Source: Mycobacterium kyorinense (GTDB taxonomy: Bacteria > Actinomycetota > Actinomycetes > Mycobacteriales > Mycobacteriaceae). Taken from it: DNA of 54,247 nucleotides. Positions within the stretch are counted from its first letter, which is position 1; each line of letters starts with the position of its first letter. Location: contig NZ_LZKJ01000036.1 in assembly GCF_001672775.1 (NCBI RefSeq), positions 1 through 54,247 on the forward strand, written 5' to 3'. Both the position numbers and the translations under genes were made by a program. Of this stretch, positions 1-8,909 are shown piece after piece. Under the pieces are notes generated by a model, which worked only from the letters and a program-made list of their open reading frames with translations, had not been told where the DNA came from and did no database searches.

Positions 1-122
1 TCGTGCAGAGCCGTCTCCGACGTGCACCGGCGAAGACCGATCAGAATGCCCTGTGCCGTGTCGAGGATCCGGCCGCTCTGCAGATCAGAAGACATTTGGG
101 GGTGAGCCCAGTTCGTCATCAT
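1..122 (-). CDS. ANTAR-domain protein, N-terminal fragment (runs off the left edge)
   Basis: About 40 codons are visible, reading leftwards from two adjacent ATG codons (122 and 119). An AGGAGG Shine-Dalgarno lies at 133-138, ten bases before the first ATG. After a short lead, residues 17-36 read GRILDTAQGILIGLRRCTSE. This resembles the first helix of ANTAR RNA-binding domains, where an R-x-I/L-D-x-A-x-G-I-L pattern is usual. ANTAR proteins bind paired hairpins in nascent RNA and act as antiterminators. The ANTAR part starts almost at the N-terminus, so there is no room for an upstream GAF or receiver domain unless the start is wrong. The gene follows tenA on the same strand. The family call rests on a short match and the C-terminal part is not visible. 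Confidence 0.6.
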   Translation of the reverse strand, partial: MMTNWAHPQMSSDLQSGRILDTAQGILIGLRRCTSETALH

Positions 123-282
123 GCCGTGCTTGCCTCCTGTTGAACCGTTACTGCTTGGCGCAAGCTACGCGCGCACGTCGCTCTTGCACCGTGTGCCATG
201 ATTTGTGCCGCTGCTGCCGCTGCGCCAGATCAACGTTCGCATCGGTATATAGCTGTGATCGTCTTGAGACGTACCGGCGGCA

Positions 283-945
283 TCAGACAGGCCACACCTC
301 GCGCCGCCAGGCGGCGTCCCAGAACATCCACTCGTAGCGGGCGGTCGTGGCGAAATGTGCCCGGGCGCAGGCTTCTTCGGTAGCGCACAGGGCCTGGCCG
401 ACGTCGTCGGCCAGCGCGAGCACTTCGGCGACGGTGGTCCGATACTCGTCGTCGGCATAAGTGTCGATCCAGCGCTGATAGCGCGGATCCGGTGAGCCGC
501 GCTTGACCAACTCGCCCCCTACCTCGGCATAGATCCAGTAGCACGGCAGCACTGCGGCGAACCCCTCGGCGAAGGTGCCGCCGTAGGCGGTGGCCAATAG
601 ATAGCTGGTGTAGGCGCGGGTCGTCGGTGCGACCGGCATGGCGTCGAGGTTCCGGACGCCCAGCTCGGGCAACAGCGATTCGTGCAGGGCGAGCTCGACC
701 TCGACGATGCCCGCGGCGTGCCGCGCGAACATGCCGACACGATCGTATGTGGGCGCCTTGCTGCCAACGATGGTCAGCGTGCGGGCGAAGTCGTGCAGGT
801 AGTGCGCGTCCTGGGCGACGTAGTGGGCAAAGATGTCCGGGTCAAGGCGGCCGTCGGTAAGGCCGGTCAGGAACGGGTGCTCCAGGATCGCCGCATAGGT
901 ACCGGCCGCCTCGGCCCACAGCCTGTCCGTCCAACCATTTCGCAT
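283..945 (-). CDS. tenA: TenA family thiaminase II / aminopyrimidine aminohydrolase
   Basis: TenA proteins are soluble all-helical enzymes that hydrolyse amino-HMP for thiamine salvage, or act as a general thiaminase II. Counted from the ATG at 945, the 220-residue product has Cys135 in the LPCYWIYAEVG segment, Tyr112, Tyr163 and Glu205 (in YEWMFWD). These are the positions known for the catalytic cysteine, tyrosines and glutamate of Bacillus TenA. Asp46 and Tyr49 in AQDAHYL match the substrate-binding segment. So the active site looks complete. The ATG overlaps the stop of the NYN gene as TGATG, and a GTG at 948 is also possible. Translation is probably coupled to that gene. No other thiamine gene is visible, so salvage is inferred from family only. 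Confidence 0.88.
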   Translation of the reverse strand: MRNGWTDRLWAEAAGTYAAILEHPFLTGLTDGRLDPDIFAHYVAQDAHYLHDFARTLTIVGSKAPTYDRVGMFARHAAGIVEVELALHESLLPELGVRNLDAMPVAPTTRAYTSYLLATAYGGTFAEGFAAVLPCYWIYAEVGGELVKRGSPDPRYQRWIDTYADDEYRTTVAEVLALADDVGQALCATEEACARAHFATTARYEWMFWDAAWRREVWPV

Positions 946-1331
946 CACGGCCCCGATTCGGGTGGGTCAATGAGTCTGCGGAAACTCGCGGCCGGGAAGA
1001 CAGATGCCCCTGAGCTATGGACGCGATCGGCCAGCGCGATGTCTGATGTCACGACATTGATTTCGTGCGGTTGACCATTGGCTCGGACCAGTCGGACGAT
1101 CTCGTCGTCACCGGAATTCGCGGCTGCTTTGGGTGCGTGGGTTACCTCGATCACCGATGAGCGAATCGGCGGTGTGGTCGGCCGCTCGAAGACCACGGTC
1201 ACCTGGTGGCCTTCCGTCGATGCCCAGTGCTCGAGCAACTCCACGAGCCGGGTCATCGCCCGGGGACGGTCCTTCCACCAGCCGTCCGGGCGACTCCCGA
1301 TCACGTTCATGGCGTCGACGATCCACCGCAC
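945..1331 (-). CDS. NYN/YacP-like RNA-binding domain protein (Rv1914c-like)
   Basis: This small protein of 128 residues is made of one NYN (YacP-like, PIN-fold) domain, a family of predicted ribonucleases. The N-terminus RWIVDAMNVIGSRPDGWW carries the conserved first acidic residue and Asn of the fold. A central GDDEIVRLVR and a later TSDIALADRV supply the other acidic positions. I chose the GTG at 1331 because the domain starts immediately there. The open frame extends to 1481, but that part overlaps the end of the upstream ligase and has no family-like sequence. The order resembles what I recall around Mycobacterium tuberculosis Rv1914c, close to aceA. The gene lies 25 bases after fadD31 and overlaps tenA, so the three are probably co-transcribed. 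The substrate is unknown. Confidence 0.78.
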   Translation of the reverse strand: MRWIVDAMNVIGSRPDGWWKDRPRAMTRLVELLEHWASTEGHQVTVVFERPTTPPIRSSVIEVTHAPKAAANSGDDEIVRLVRANGQPHEINVVTSDIALADRVHSSGASVFPAASFRRLIDPPESGP

Positions 1332-1356
1332 CTGTCCGACGGTACGGGCAAAGGCT

Positions 1357-3186
1357 CTAGTGCACACCCCATGCGCCGCTGAGGTATTCAGCCCGGCAGG
1401 CTCGTCGAGCCAGCTTGCCGCTGGTCGTGCGCGGGATGGCACCCGCTGGAAGTAAGCGCACATCGGCGGCGGACAGCCCATGATGGTCTGATACCGCCGC
1501 CCTGATCGCCTCGACAGCCGGCTGCGGATCAGCGCGGCTGGTTCCGGTTGCGCGTTCGGCGATGATCACCAGGCGTGGGTTGGTGTCGCCGGTATCGGAC
1601 CCCGGCAATTCGTTGGCCGGCGCGGTAAATGCTGCGACATAGCCACGCCGCACCATCGGCGACGACTCCGCGGTGGTGGCCTCGATGTCTTGCGGGTAGT
1701 GGTTGCGGCCGTCAATGGTCACCAGGTCCACAATTCTGCCGGTGACATAGAGCTGCCCGTCGAGATACATGCCCAGGTCGCCGGTCCGCAGCCAGGTGCC
1801 TTCGATGGGCGAGCCGTCGGCGTGGCTATTGTTTTTGAGCCGCAACTGCAGTTTGGCGCCAAACGCCTGCCGAGTGTCGTTCGGCCGCCCCCAGTAGCCG
1901 CGACCAATGTTGTCGCCCTGCAACCAGATTTCGCCGACCTGACCGTCAGGAAGCTCTTCGTCGGTGTCGCGGTCAACGATCACGGCCCACTGGCTGCGAG
2001 CGACCCGACCGCACGACACGTGTGCGACGGCGTTCGGGGCGTCCGCCAGCACACGCGCCGCATGGCCGGCGCCCAGTTGCTCGCGGTCGAAGTAGGCAAC
2101 TGCCGCCTGGGCAGTGGGGTCGATAGTCGAGACGAACAAGGTTGCCTCTGCCATGCCGTAGGAGGGCTTGATCGCCGTAGGTGGCAACCCGTAGGGCGCG
2201 AACGCGTCGCGAAATGTGGTTATCGCATTGATACTGACCGGCTCCGACCCGATGATCATCACGACGTTGCTCAAATCGACGTGTTCACCCGGCGCCGGCA
2301 GACCGCGCTGCGCGGTCCACTCGTAGGCAAAGTTCGGCGCGGCGGTGACCACCCGCCCGTGCCGTGACTCAGCGGCCAACGCGTGAATCCACCGTTGCGG
2401 CCGCCGGACGAAAGCAGCGGGTGACATCAAGGTGGAGTGCCCGCCATACACCGCCGGGAAGCCGATCATCGACAGACCCATGTCGTGGTAGAGCGGTAAC
2501 CAGCTGACGCCGTGGGTGTTTCGATCAAGCAGGTCGATCGACAGGATCATCTGCAGCAGGTTGGTGCCGACTGCGCGGTGGGTGATTTCCACGCCGACCG
2601 GGGGCCGCGTCGAACCGGACGTGTACTGCAGATGCGAGATGTCGTCGAGGCCCAGTTCGACATCCACGAACGTCTGCCCCGCGGAGTCGGGGATCTCGTC
2701 GATGACGACAACTTCGGGCCGTCGAAGATGCGAGAGCTTGTGCAGAAACGTCTGGACGGGTTCGATCACCGCCGCCGTCGTGAGGACCACAGCGGGTTGT
2801 GAATCACGCAACGCTGTCTCGAGCCGTTCGGCATGGCCGGGCAATTCCGGCGCGAACAACGGCACCGCAATGCTGCCCGCTTTGACCGCGGCGAAGAACC
2901 CGGCGACATAGTCGATGCCCTGCGGTGCCAGGATCGCCACCCGATCACCGCACGCGGCCACGTGTTGCAGGCGCGCACTGATGGCTTGCAGTCGGACGCC
3001 GAATTGAGACCAGGTCAGTTCGACGGCATGCCCATCGGCGGCGCCGGCATAGTCCAGGTAGCGATATGCCACCGAGTCGCCAACATTGGCGATATTGCGG
3101 TCGATCAGTGAGATCAGCGTGATGTCCGGCGGCAACACAATGCCGCCCTGGGCGTCCAGGCAGTCCTCGATCTGTAGCAGCCCCAC
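1357..3186 (-). CDS. fadD31: Fatty-acyl-AMP ligase, FadD31-like
   Basis: The 609-residue product is an adenylate-forming enzyme of the FAAL branch, which activates fatty acids as acyl-AMP for transfer to polyketide synthase or acyl carriers. The P-loop YTSGSTRPPVGV (residues 188-199) lacks the usual lysine, as in many FAALs. VSWLPLYHDMGL, the SYGMAEATL segment and the TGDLG motif follow in order. The C-terminal domain ends with TTSGKLARR, holding the catalytic lysine. The length fits FadD31 (about 620). The start is GTG at 3186. No polyketide synthase is adjacent in this window, so the acceptor is unknown. The symbol is given by similarity and by the nearby aceA-type neighbourhood, and the exact orthology is uncertain. 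Confidence 0.8.
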   Translation of the reverse strand: MGLLQIEDCLDAQGGIVLPPDITLISLIDRNIANVGDSVAYRYLDYAGAADGHAVELTWSQFGVRLQAISARLQHVAACGDRVAILAPQGIDYVAGFFAAVKAGSIAVPLFAPELPGHAERLETALRDSQPAVVLTTAAVIEPVQTFLHKLSHLRRPEVVVIDEIPDSAGQTFVDVELGLDDISHLQYTSGSTRPPVGVEITHRAVGTNLLQMILSIDLLDRNTHGVSWLPLYHDMGLSMIGFPAVYGGHSTLMSPAAFVRRPQRWIHALAAESRHGRVVTAAPNFAYEWTAQRGLPAPGEHVDLSNVVMIIGSEPVSINAITTFRDAFAPYGLPPTAIKPSYGMAEATLFVSTIDPTAQAAVAYFDREQLGAGHAARVLADAPNAVAHVSCGRVARSQWAVIVDRDTDEELPDGQVGEIWLQGDNIGRGYWGRPNDTRQAFGAKLQLRLKNNSHADGSPIEGTWLRTGDLGMYLDGQLYVTGRIVDLVTIDGRNHYPQDIEATTAESSPMVRRGYVAAFTAPANELPGSDTGDTNPRLVIIAERATGTSRADPQPAVEAIRAAVSDHHGLSAADVRLLPAGAIPRTTSGKLARRACRAEYLSGAWGVH

Positions 3187-3245
3187 GCCCCCAGCCTAGG
3201 AGCCCGAGCCGTCAACCCCGCTAGCTGTGAGGACCGGTCGGCGCT

Positions 3246-3626
3246 TCACAACGCCGACTCATGGAGGACCAGACTGATGAAGACGTATGCCATGCACATG
3301 AGCAGGTTCATCGAGGCGAGCACCAGGCCCGCGACGATGAGCCACTGAACAGCGCTGCGCCGGCCGCGGGCGACCTTGGCGTGGCGCTGCTGGCGCTCGA
3401 TCTCCGTTGCGGCCAGCGCGAAATTCACATCGACGTACTCGTCAGAGGCCAACGGCGCACCCGCCGCGATTTCCAGCAGACGCGTCGCCGGGATCCCAAC
3501 TCCGACACCGGCGAAGCTGCGGCTCATTCGTCGCGCTTGTCGCCGGCTGAGCATTCGGTGCCGCGCGACGTGGCGTTGCGGCGGACTATCCCATTCGTCA
3601 CCCCAGAGGTTTGACGAGACCGTCAT
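3246..3626 (-). CDS. Small membrane-anchored hypothetical protein
   Basis: I do not recognise a family. The 126-residue product from the ATG at 3626 has a basic, arginine-rich N-terminal half that should be cytoplasmic. One clear hydrophobic helix lies near the C-terminus (about residues 92-118, VQWLIVAGLVLASMNLLMCM and onward), so it probably sits in the inner membrane. An open frame continues upstream to 3773, but that part would overlap the neighbouring membrane protein gene and reads as low-quality sequence. No good Shine-Dalgarno precedes 3626. A TAGAGT hexamer ends eight bases before the ATG and would fit a leaderless transcript, which is common in mycobacteria. It lies between fadD31 and another membrane protein on the same strand. 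Confidence 0.6.
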   Translation of the reverse strand: MTVSSNLWGDEWDSPPQRHVARHRMLSRRQARRMSRSFAGVGVGIPATRLLEIAAGAPLASDEYVDVNFALAATEIERQQRHAKVARGRRSAVQWLIVAGLVLASMNLLMCMAYVFISLVLHESAL

Positions 3627-3733
3627 GAGGGATGACTCTAACCGGGTTGGTCCGCAACGGGTTCGTTGCCCGAGGACAAGTCGGGAAAACAGTCGGATCG
3701 GTCGACACATCCGCCACTTTGGCGCGCTTCTGT

Positions 3734-4516
3734 CTAATGGCGCCCCTCGCGAACCTTGTATGTGGCAGGCCACGACTTGCGAGAGTCGTCTCCCACCAGG
3801 GGGGTGCCCAGGCCGCCGACCTTGACGTCGTAGGCCTCCTTACCGGAACCGACTTCGCGGTTGGCGTGCTGTTGGGCCAGGTAGTACAGCTCATCGATGG
3901 TGGCTTCGTCGTAGGCGACGAAGGTGGTTTTACGAGGCGCGTTGTCGACCTCGGTACCCAATCGGTCGGACAGGATTCTCGCCGTCAGCGCCCCCAGGGC
4001 CAACAGCGCGAAGGGGATCACCCAGTAGCAGAGGAACGTCGCAGGGGTCTTCGCGTCGAAAAGCGTGGCGTCGCGGTCAACAATCGGCGGAATCAACGCC
4101 GACACGGTCATGGCGGCGAAAACCGCGATCCAAATCCACGTCAGCAGCCTGGTGAGGCGACCGAACGGCTCGCTCTTGACCGCATCGGCGGGCTGGTCGA
4201 TTTCGGCCAGCTCACGCACGAAGGGCTTGCCGACGAGCACACCAACAAGCGCCACCAGGAAGATCCCGGCGCAGCTCAGCGGCTGAATCCATCGCTCCAG
4301 GAACGGCTGACCGCAGGTGAACGTCACCACCGCTAACACCAGAAAGATGACGACAGTTCCGATTTCGAACGTGCGCACCGGCATCCGTCGTCCCCACCCG
4401 ACCAGGGCAGCGACGAGCGCGACGGCCAATCCAACTAGTACGGACGTACCGAACGGCACGTTGCCGACAAGCACCCAAAAGACGATCCACGGCGCAAACC
4501 CATACAGAATGCCCAC
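3734..4516 (-). CDS. Polytopic integral membrane protein of unknown function
   Basis: The 260-residue product starts with GTG at 4516 and shows six hydrophobic stretches: FAPWIVFWVLVGNV, SVLVGLAVALVAALVGW, GTVVIFLVLAVVTF, GIFLVALVGVLVG, LLTWIWIAVFAAMTV and TFLCYWVIPFALLALGAL. These are followed by a soluble tail of about 80 residues, VDNAPRKTTFVAYDEAT onward. It should be an inner-membrane protein with a cytoplasmic C-terminus. I see no transporter signature or enzymatic motif and assign no function. It is divergent from the W/P-rich gene at 4611, with 94 bases between them that could hold promoters for both. Confidence 0.72.
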   Translation of the reverse strand: MGILYGFAPWIVFWVLVGNVPFGTSVLVGLAVALVAALVGWGRRMPVRTFEIGTVVIFLVLAVVTFTCGQPFLERWIQPLSCAGIFLVALVGVLVGKPFVRELAEIDQPADAVKSEPFGRLTRLLTWIWIAVFAAMTVSALIPPIVDRDATLFDAKTPATFLCYWVIPFALLALGALTARILSDRLGTEVDNAPRKTTFVAYDEATIDELYYLAQQHANREVGSGKEAYDVKVGGLGTPLVGDDSRKSWPATYKVREGRH

Positions 4517-4610
4517 GAGGGGTCAGTGTATGACCAGCCATGAGCGTCCTCCTCGGGCGCGCCGGATATGGTTGGTCGAAGACGAAGCAACTGTGGGGCG
4601 GTGACTGTTT

Positions 4611-5135
4611 ATGCGCTACAACCCTCCGCCGAACTGGCCCAAGCCGCCTGAGGGTTGGGTACCGGCACCCGACTGGTCGCCGGACCCTTCCTGGCCATCT
4701 CCCCCGCCCGGTTGGAAACTCTGGGTCGAAGATTCCGACGGCCCGCAGCGGGCGAAGTCCGCCCTGAATCGAATTGAGCGAAGCAGCGACGATGTCGAGT
4801 ACTTTGGCGACGACCGCGCATGGTCAGAGGCTGCCGAACATTCGCCGCCCGCCGAACAACTGAACGCCGAACCGCTGGCCTCCTCGTCGCGGCCCGTGGA
4901 GGTCGCGCCCGAGGACTTGTCGGTGCATCATCTCGGGCGTCCCGCGGCGATCAGGTGGGACGATGAACACAGGTACGACATCGGGACGATAATGGCGATC
5001 TCGTCAAATCCAGAGGCGATCAGCGTCAAACTCGCCGGACTCGAGTCGCCGATTTCGTTCGTACGAGACGGTCCGCGCCGCAACACTGTCAATCCCCGCC
5101 TCCACGTGTGGATTTCCGGCGAGAGCGACAGCTAG
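4611..5135 (+). CDS. Hypothetical protein with N-terminal Trp/Pro-rich repeats
   Basis: The 174-residue product begins with a tract rich in W and P (NWPKPPEGWVPAPDWSPDP, then SWPSPPPGWKLW). This resembles the short W-P-x-P-P-G-W modules of actinobacterial membrane-associated proteins, but no hydrophobic helix follows here. A charged linker leads to a compact C-terminal part from about residue 105 (DLSVHHLGRPAAIRWDDEHR and onward) that could be a small beta domain. No function is assigned. The last base triplet lies in a CTAG palindrome (5132-5135) that also carries the stop of the convergent oxidoreductase, so the two genes share stop bases and little room is left for a terminator. Confidence 0.65.
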   Translation: MRYNPPPNWPKPPEGWVPAPDWSPDPSWPSPPPGWKLWVEDSDGPQRAKSALNRIERSSDDVEYFGDDRAWSEAAEHSPPAEQLNAEPLASSSRPVEVAPEDLSVHHLGRPAAIRWDDEHRYDIGTIMAISSNPEAISVKLAGLESPISFVRDGPRRNTVNPRLHVWISGESDS

Positions 5136-6154
5136 GGCGCAGTCGGCTCGCTGATCTTCACCAGCATCTTGCCGATGTTGGCCCCGGTGAACAGACCGTT
5201 GAGCGCGTCGACGCACGACTCGATGCCGTGGCACACCGTCTCGCGGTGCGCGAGCCGTCCCTCCTGCTCCCAGCGGCGAAGGTCAGCGAACGCGTCGTCG
5301 AAGCGGCCCCACATGTCGAGAGCGTTGAATCCTTGCATGCGGGCAGTTTTCGCCAGCAGGTTCACGTAGTTGGCTGGACCAGGATGCTCGCCCGTCAGGT
5401 AGCTGGAGATGACGCCGCACAACACGACCCGCGCCTTGTGGGCCAGCCGGCCCAGCACGGCATCGAGGATCCAACCGCCGACGTTGTCGAAGTAGACGTT
5501 CACGCCCTGGGGACAGTGCTTTTTGAGTGCGGCCGGCAACTCGCCGTCCTTATAGTCGATACACGCGTCGAATCCGAAATCCTCGACTACCGCGCGGCAC
5601 TTCACCGGGCCGCCCGCGATGCCCACCACGCGAGCACCGGCGATTTTGGCGATCTGGCCGGCCACCGAGCCGGTGGCGCCCGCCGCGGCCGAGACCACCA
5701 CTGTCTCTCCCGGCTGGGGCCGGCCGATGTCGGTCATCCCGAAGTAGGCGGTGGCGCCGGTGGGGCCGTAGACCGACATCACCGCCAACTGGTCGACCGC
5801 CGGGCCGGGAACAGGTGTGGTGAACACGTCGTCTCGGATGATGACGTATTCCTGGAAGCCCGACAGCGTGGTGACCACATCGCCGACCGCGTATGCGTCG
5901 CAGCGTGACGCCACCACCTCGCCGATCCCGGCTGCCCGGATCACCTCCCCGAGCTGCACCGGCGGCAGGTAGCCCGGCTGGTCGTTGAGCCAGGTCCGCA
6001 CCGCCGCGTCGATTCCGACGTAGGTGTTGCGGACCAGCGCCTCACCGTCGGCGGGTTCGGGCGCCGGCGTGGTGACCAATTCTGTGTCGCTGGGCTGTAC
6101 CAGCCCGCTCGGGCGGCGACGCAGCAGGATCTGGCGGTTGGTGAGGTCGGGCAC
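5132..6154 (-). CDS. NADPH-dependent medium-chain oxidoreductase (CurA / prostaglandin reductase type)
   Basis: The 340-residue product belongs to the zinc-free MDR branch that reduces the double bond of alpha,beta-unsaturated ketones with NADPH. The N-terminus RQILLRRRPSGLVQPSDTEL and the YVGIDAAVRTWLND segment are typical of this branch. The nucleotide-binding region is VVVSAAAGATGSVAGQIAKI (about residue 150), and the NVYFDNVGG segment near residue 220 is characteristic. M. tuberculosis has an oxidoreductase called FadB5 between katG and aceA. This gene has a similar position beside aceA, but I cannot prove orthology and give no symbol. It is divergent from aceA across a 357-base gap and convergent with the W/P-rich gene. 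Confidence 0.85.
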   Translation of the reverse strand: MPDLTNRQILLRRRPSGLVQPSDTELVTTPAPEPADGEALVRNTYVGIDAAVRTWLNDQPGYLPPVQLGEVIRAAGIGEVVASRCDAYAVGDVVTTLSGFQEYVIIRDDVFTTPVPGPAVDQLAVMSVYGPTGATAYFGMTDIGRPQPGETVVVSAAAGATGSVAGQIAKIAGARVVGIAGGPVKCRAVVEDFGFDACIDYKDGELPAALKKHCPQGVNVYFDNVGGWILDAVLGRLAHKARVVLCGVISSYLTGEHPGPANYVNLLAKTARMQGFNALDMWGRFDDAFADLRRWEQEGRLAHRETVCHGIESCVDALNGLFTGANIGKMLVKISEPTAP

Positions 6155-6511
6155 GCTGTGAACCTACCGAAGGCGGTGGCCGCCGCGGCACCCGAACCAC
6201 GATCAGCAACCCAGAATTTCGTCGTTTTGCTGCACTGACGGCGGGGTATTGCGAGCAGGAATGAACGACATCGGACCATCTCACGCGGACCAGTGGGGCG
6301 CTGCGCACCCGAGATCGCTCGAGCGGCATTACGAGGGGTATCCACTTGTCTGCCAAGCGGTTTGGGCCCCAAGAAGCAGTGGAGCCGATCCCGTCGCGAC
6401 CGCCATGACCCAGGCACACAGACGGGTCTCACCGAAACAATCGCACCACAATCCACCCGGGATAGACTTCAATCGTCGGGGGGAATCGCGCTGGACAGGA
6501 GCGTAAAAACC
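6155..6511. other. Intergenic region between divergent oxidoreductase and aceA
   Basis: This 357-base gap separates two divergent genes and must hold both promoters. An open frame continues upstream of aceA into it, but it shows no conserved sequence. AGGAG at 6497-6501, ten bases before the ATG at 6512, is the clear ribosome-binding site. I looked for a RamB or Crp-type operator and found nothing I would defend. No hairpin or repeat stood out. Confidence 0.5.
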
Positions 6512-8812
6512 ATGGCCACCACAATCGAGACGGACACCGAGACCCGCTCACCGTTCGAGCAGGACATCGCCGCTACGCAGCGATACTTCGACAGTCCGCG
6601 GTTCGAGGGAATCATTCGGCTCTACACGGCCCGTCAGGTCGTCGAGCAGCGCGGCACGATCCCCGCCGACTACATCGTGGCACGAGAGGCGGCCACGGCG
6701 TTTTACCAGCGCCTGCGCGAGTTATTCGCCGAACACAAGAGCATCACCACCTTCGGCCCCTACTCGCCGGGGCAAGCGGTGACCATGAAGCGGATGGGCA
6801 TCGAGGGGATCTACCTCGGTGGGTGGGCGACATCGGCGAAGGGGTCCACGGCCGAAGACCCCGGGCCGGATCTGGCCAGTTATCCCCTGAGCCAGGTTCC
6901 CGAAGAGGCCGCCGGGCTGGTGCGCGCCCTGCTGACCGCCGACCGCAATCAGCAGTACCTGCGTCAACGGATGAGCGAGGAAGAACGTGCGTCCTCGCGG
7001 GCCGTCGACTTCCGGCCATTCATCATCGCCGACGCCGACACCGGCCACGGCGGAGATCCACACGTGCGCAACCTAATTCGCCGCTTCGTCGAGGCCGGGG
7101 TGCCCGGATACCACATCGAAGACCAACGTCCCGGCACCAAGAAGTGCGGCCATCAGGGCGGCAAGGTTTTGGTTCCTTCTGACGAACAGATCAAGCGGCT
7201 CAACAGCGCACGCTTCCAGCTTGACGTGATGGGCGTGCCGGGGATCATCGTGGCTCGCACAGATGCCGAAGCCGGCAACCTGATCGACAGCCGGGCTGAC
7301 GAGCGCGACCAGCCGTTCCTACTCGGTGCCACGAACTTGAAGATTCCGTCGTACAAATCGTGCTTCCTGGCGATGATGCGGCGGTTCTACGAGTTGGGCG
7401 TCACGGCGATCAACGGTCATTTGCTCTACTCGCTGCCCGACGGCGAGTATGCCGTCGCCGATGCCTGGCTGGAGCGCTACGGCATCTTCGACCTGATCGG
7501 CGAGGCGGCCGCGTCCTGGCGGGACGACGGCGACCAATCGATCGACGCGCTCTACGACAAGGTCGAGGCGCGGTTCGTCGATGCCTGGGAAGACGCCGCC
7601 GGACTGATGACCTACGGCGAGGCGGTGGCCGAGGTGCTCGAATTCGGCGAGAGTGAGGACGAACCGCGCGACATGAGCGCCGCGGAGTGGCGCGAGTTCG
7701 CCGAGCGTGCGTCGCTGTACACCGCCCGGGCCAAGGCCAAGGAGTTGGGCGCCGACGCCAAATGGGACTGCGAGCTGGCCAAGACGCCCGAAGGCTACTA
7801 CCAGGTCCGCGGCGGCATTCCCTACGCGATCGCCAAGTCACTGGCGGCGGCACCGTTCGCCGATCTGCTCTGGATGGAGACCAAGACCGCAGATCTCGCC
7901 GACGCCCGCCAGTTCGCCGAGGCGATCCATGCCGAATTCCCCGACCAGATGTTGGCCTACAACCTCTCTCCCTCGTTCAACTGGGACACCACCGGCATGA
8001 CTGACGAGGAGATGCAGGCCTTCCCCGAGGAACTCGGCAAAATGGGCTTCGTCTTCAACTTCATCACTTACGGCGGCCACCAGATCGACGGCCTGGCCGC
8101 CGAAGAGTTCGCCACCGCCTTGCAACAGGACGGCATGTTGGCGCTCGCTCGTCTCCAGCGGCAGCTGCGCCTGGTCGAATCCCCTTATCGGACGCCGCAA
8201 ACCCTGGTCGGCGGGCCGCGCAGCGATGCCGCGCTGCTGGCTTCCTCCGGACGCACCGCCACCACCAAGGCGATGGGCAAGGGTTCCACGCAGCACCAGC
8301 ACCTCGTGCAGACAGAGGTGCCGCGCAAGCTGCTCGAGGAGTGGCTGACGATGTGGAGCGAGCATTACCAGCTCGGTGAGAAGCTGCGCGTGCAGCTACG
8401 GCCGCAACGCGCCGGCTCGGAGTTGCTCGAGCTGATCATCTATCGCGATGGCGGCGACGCCGAGGACAAGCTCGCCAACGTGATCTTCGGCCAGTTCCAA
8501 GACCGTCATGAAACGACCATCCTCACCGTCCGCGACCAGAACACCTTCGAAGAGAAGTTGCGGCAGAAGCGCCTGATGACCTTGATTCACCTCTGGCTGG
8601 TGCACCGCTTCAAAGCCGACTGGGTGCACTATGTCAGCCCCACTGAGGACAACCTGTATCAGACCGAGAAGATGAAGTCGCACGGCATCTTCAGCGACGT
8701 CCATCAAGAAGTCGGTGAGATCATCGTCGCCGAAGTGAACCGTCCGCGCATCGAGGAGCTTCTCGCCTCCGATCACGAGGCGTTGCAGCGGCTGATCAGC
8801 AAAGACGACTAG
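6512..8812 (+). CDS. aceA: Isocitrate lyase 2 (ICL2), intact long form
   Basis: This enzyme cleaves isocitrate to glyoxylate and succinate in the glyoxylate shunt, and in mycobacteria also acts as a methylisocitrate lyase for propionyl-CoA disposal. The product from the ATG at 6512 is 766 residues, the length of the ICL2 class. The core TIM barrel carries the KKCGH active-site signature (catalytic Cys about residue 212), followed by [19 protein letters not shown]. The region after about residue 600 is the extra C-terminal domain, which in ICL2 of M. tuberculosis is known to bind acetyl-CoA and activate the enzyme. In strain H37Rv this gene is split into aceAa and aceAb, but here it is one frame. 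AGGAG precedes the start, and the gene ends before a large hairpin. Confidence 0.95.
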   Translation: MATTIETDTETRSPFEQDIAATQRYFDSPRFEGIIRLYTARQVVEQRGTIPADYIVAREAATAFYQRLRELFAEHKSITTFGPYSPGQAVTMKRMGIEGIYLGGWATSAKGSTAEDPGPDLASYPLSQVPEEAAGLVRALLTADRNQQYLRQRMSEEERASSRAVDFRPFIIADADTGHGGDPHVRNLIRRFVEAGVPGYHIEDQRPGTKKCGHQGGKVLVPSDEQIKRLNSARFQLDVMGVPGIIVARTDAEAGNLIDSRADERDQPFLLGATNLKIPSYKSCFLAMMRRFYELGVTAINGHLLYSLPDGEYAVADAWLERYGIFDLIGEAAASWRDDGDQSIDALYDKVEARFVDAWEDAAGLMTYGEAVAEVLEFGESEDEPRDMSAAEWREFAERASLYTARAKAKELGADAKWDCELAKTPEGYYQVRGGIPYAIAKSLAAAPFADLLWMETKTADLADARQFAEAIHAEFPDQMLAYNLSPSFNWDTTGMTDEEMQAFPEELGKMGFVFNFITYGGHQIDGLAAEEFATALQQDGMLALARLQRQLRLVESPYRTPQTLVGGPRSDAALLASSGRTATTKAMGKGSTQHQHLVQTEVPRKLLEEWLTMWSEHYQLGEKLRVQLRPQRAGSELLELIIYRDGGDAEDKLANVIFGQFQDRHETTILTVRDQNTFEEKLRQKRLMTLIHLWLVHRFKADWVHYVSPTEDNLYQTEKMKSHGIFSDVHQEVGEIIVAEVNRPRIEELLASDHEALQRLISKDD

Positions 8813-8824
8813 GCACTAGGTAAC

Positions 8825-8887
8825 CCGCGAGATTGCACCCAGGGTCGTAAATTCTCGAAAGCCACAACCCTGGACGCAATCTCGCGG
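8825..8887. terminator. Large near-perfect hairpin between convergent genes
   Basis: Arms of 21 bases at 8825-8845 (beginning CCGCGAGATTGC) and 8867-8887 (ending GCAATCTCGCGG) pair at 19 positions, with a two-base mismatch and a 21-base loop. It lies in the 97-base gap between the convergent aceA and the luciferase-like gene, so it can form a hairpin in both transcripts and could serve as a bidirectional terminator. There is no U-tract, as is common for mycobacterial terminators. Its length and near symmetry also fit a dispersed palindromic repeat. The structure is seen directly, the role is inferred. Confidence 0.75.
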
Positions 8888-8909
8888 CGCTAGCGGAGCT
8901 GAAAGTCGG

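Noticed and set aside
283..1455. Several overlapping open frames on the + strand and minus strand over tenA and the NYN gene
   Set aside because: They are arginine/proline-rich, have no conserved motif and lie opposite or out of frame to genes with clear family signatures.
3632..4336. A 234-codon + strand frame over the membrane protein genes
   Set aside because: It runs opposite to two genes with real hydrophobic helices and has no domain; a shadow.
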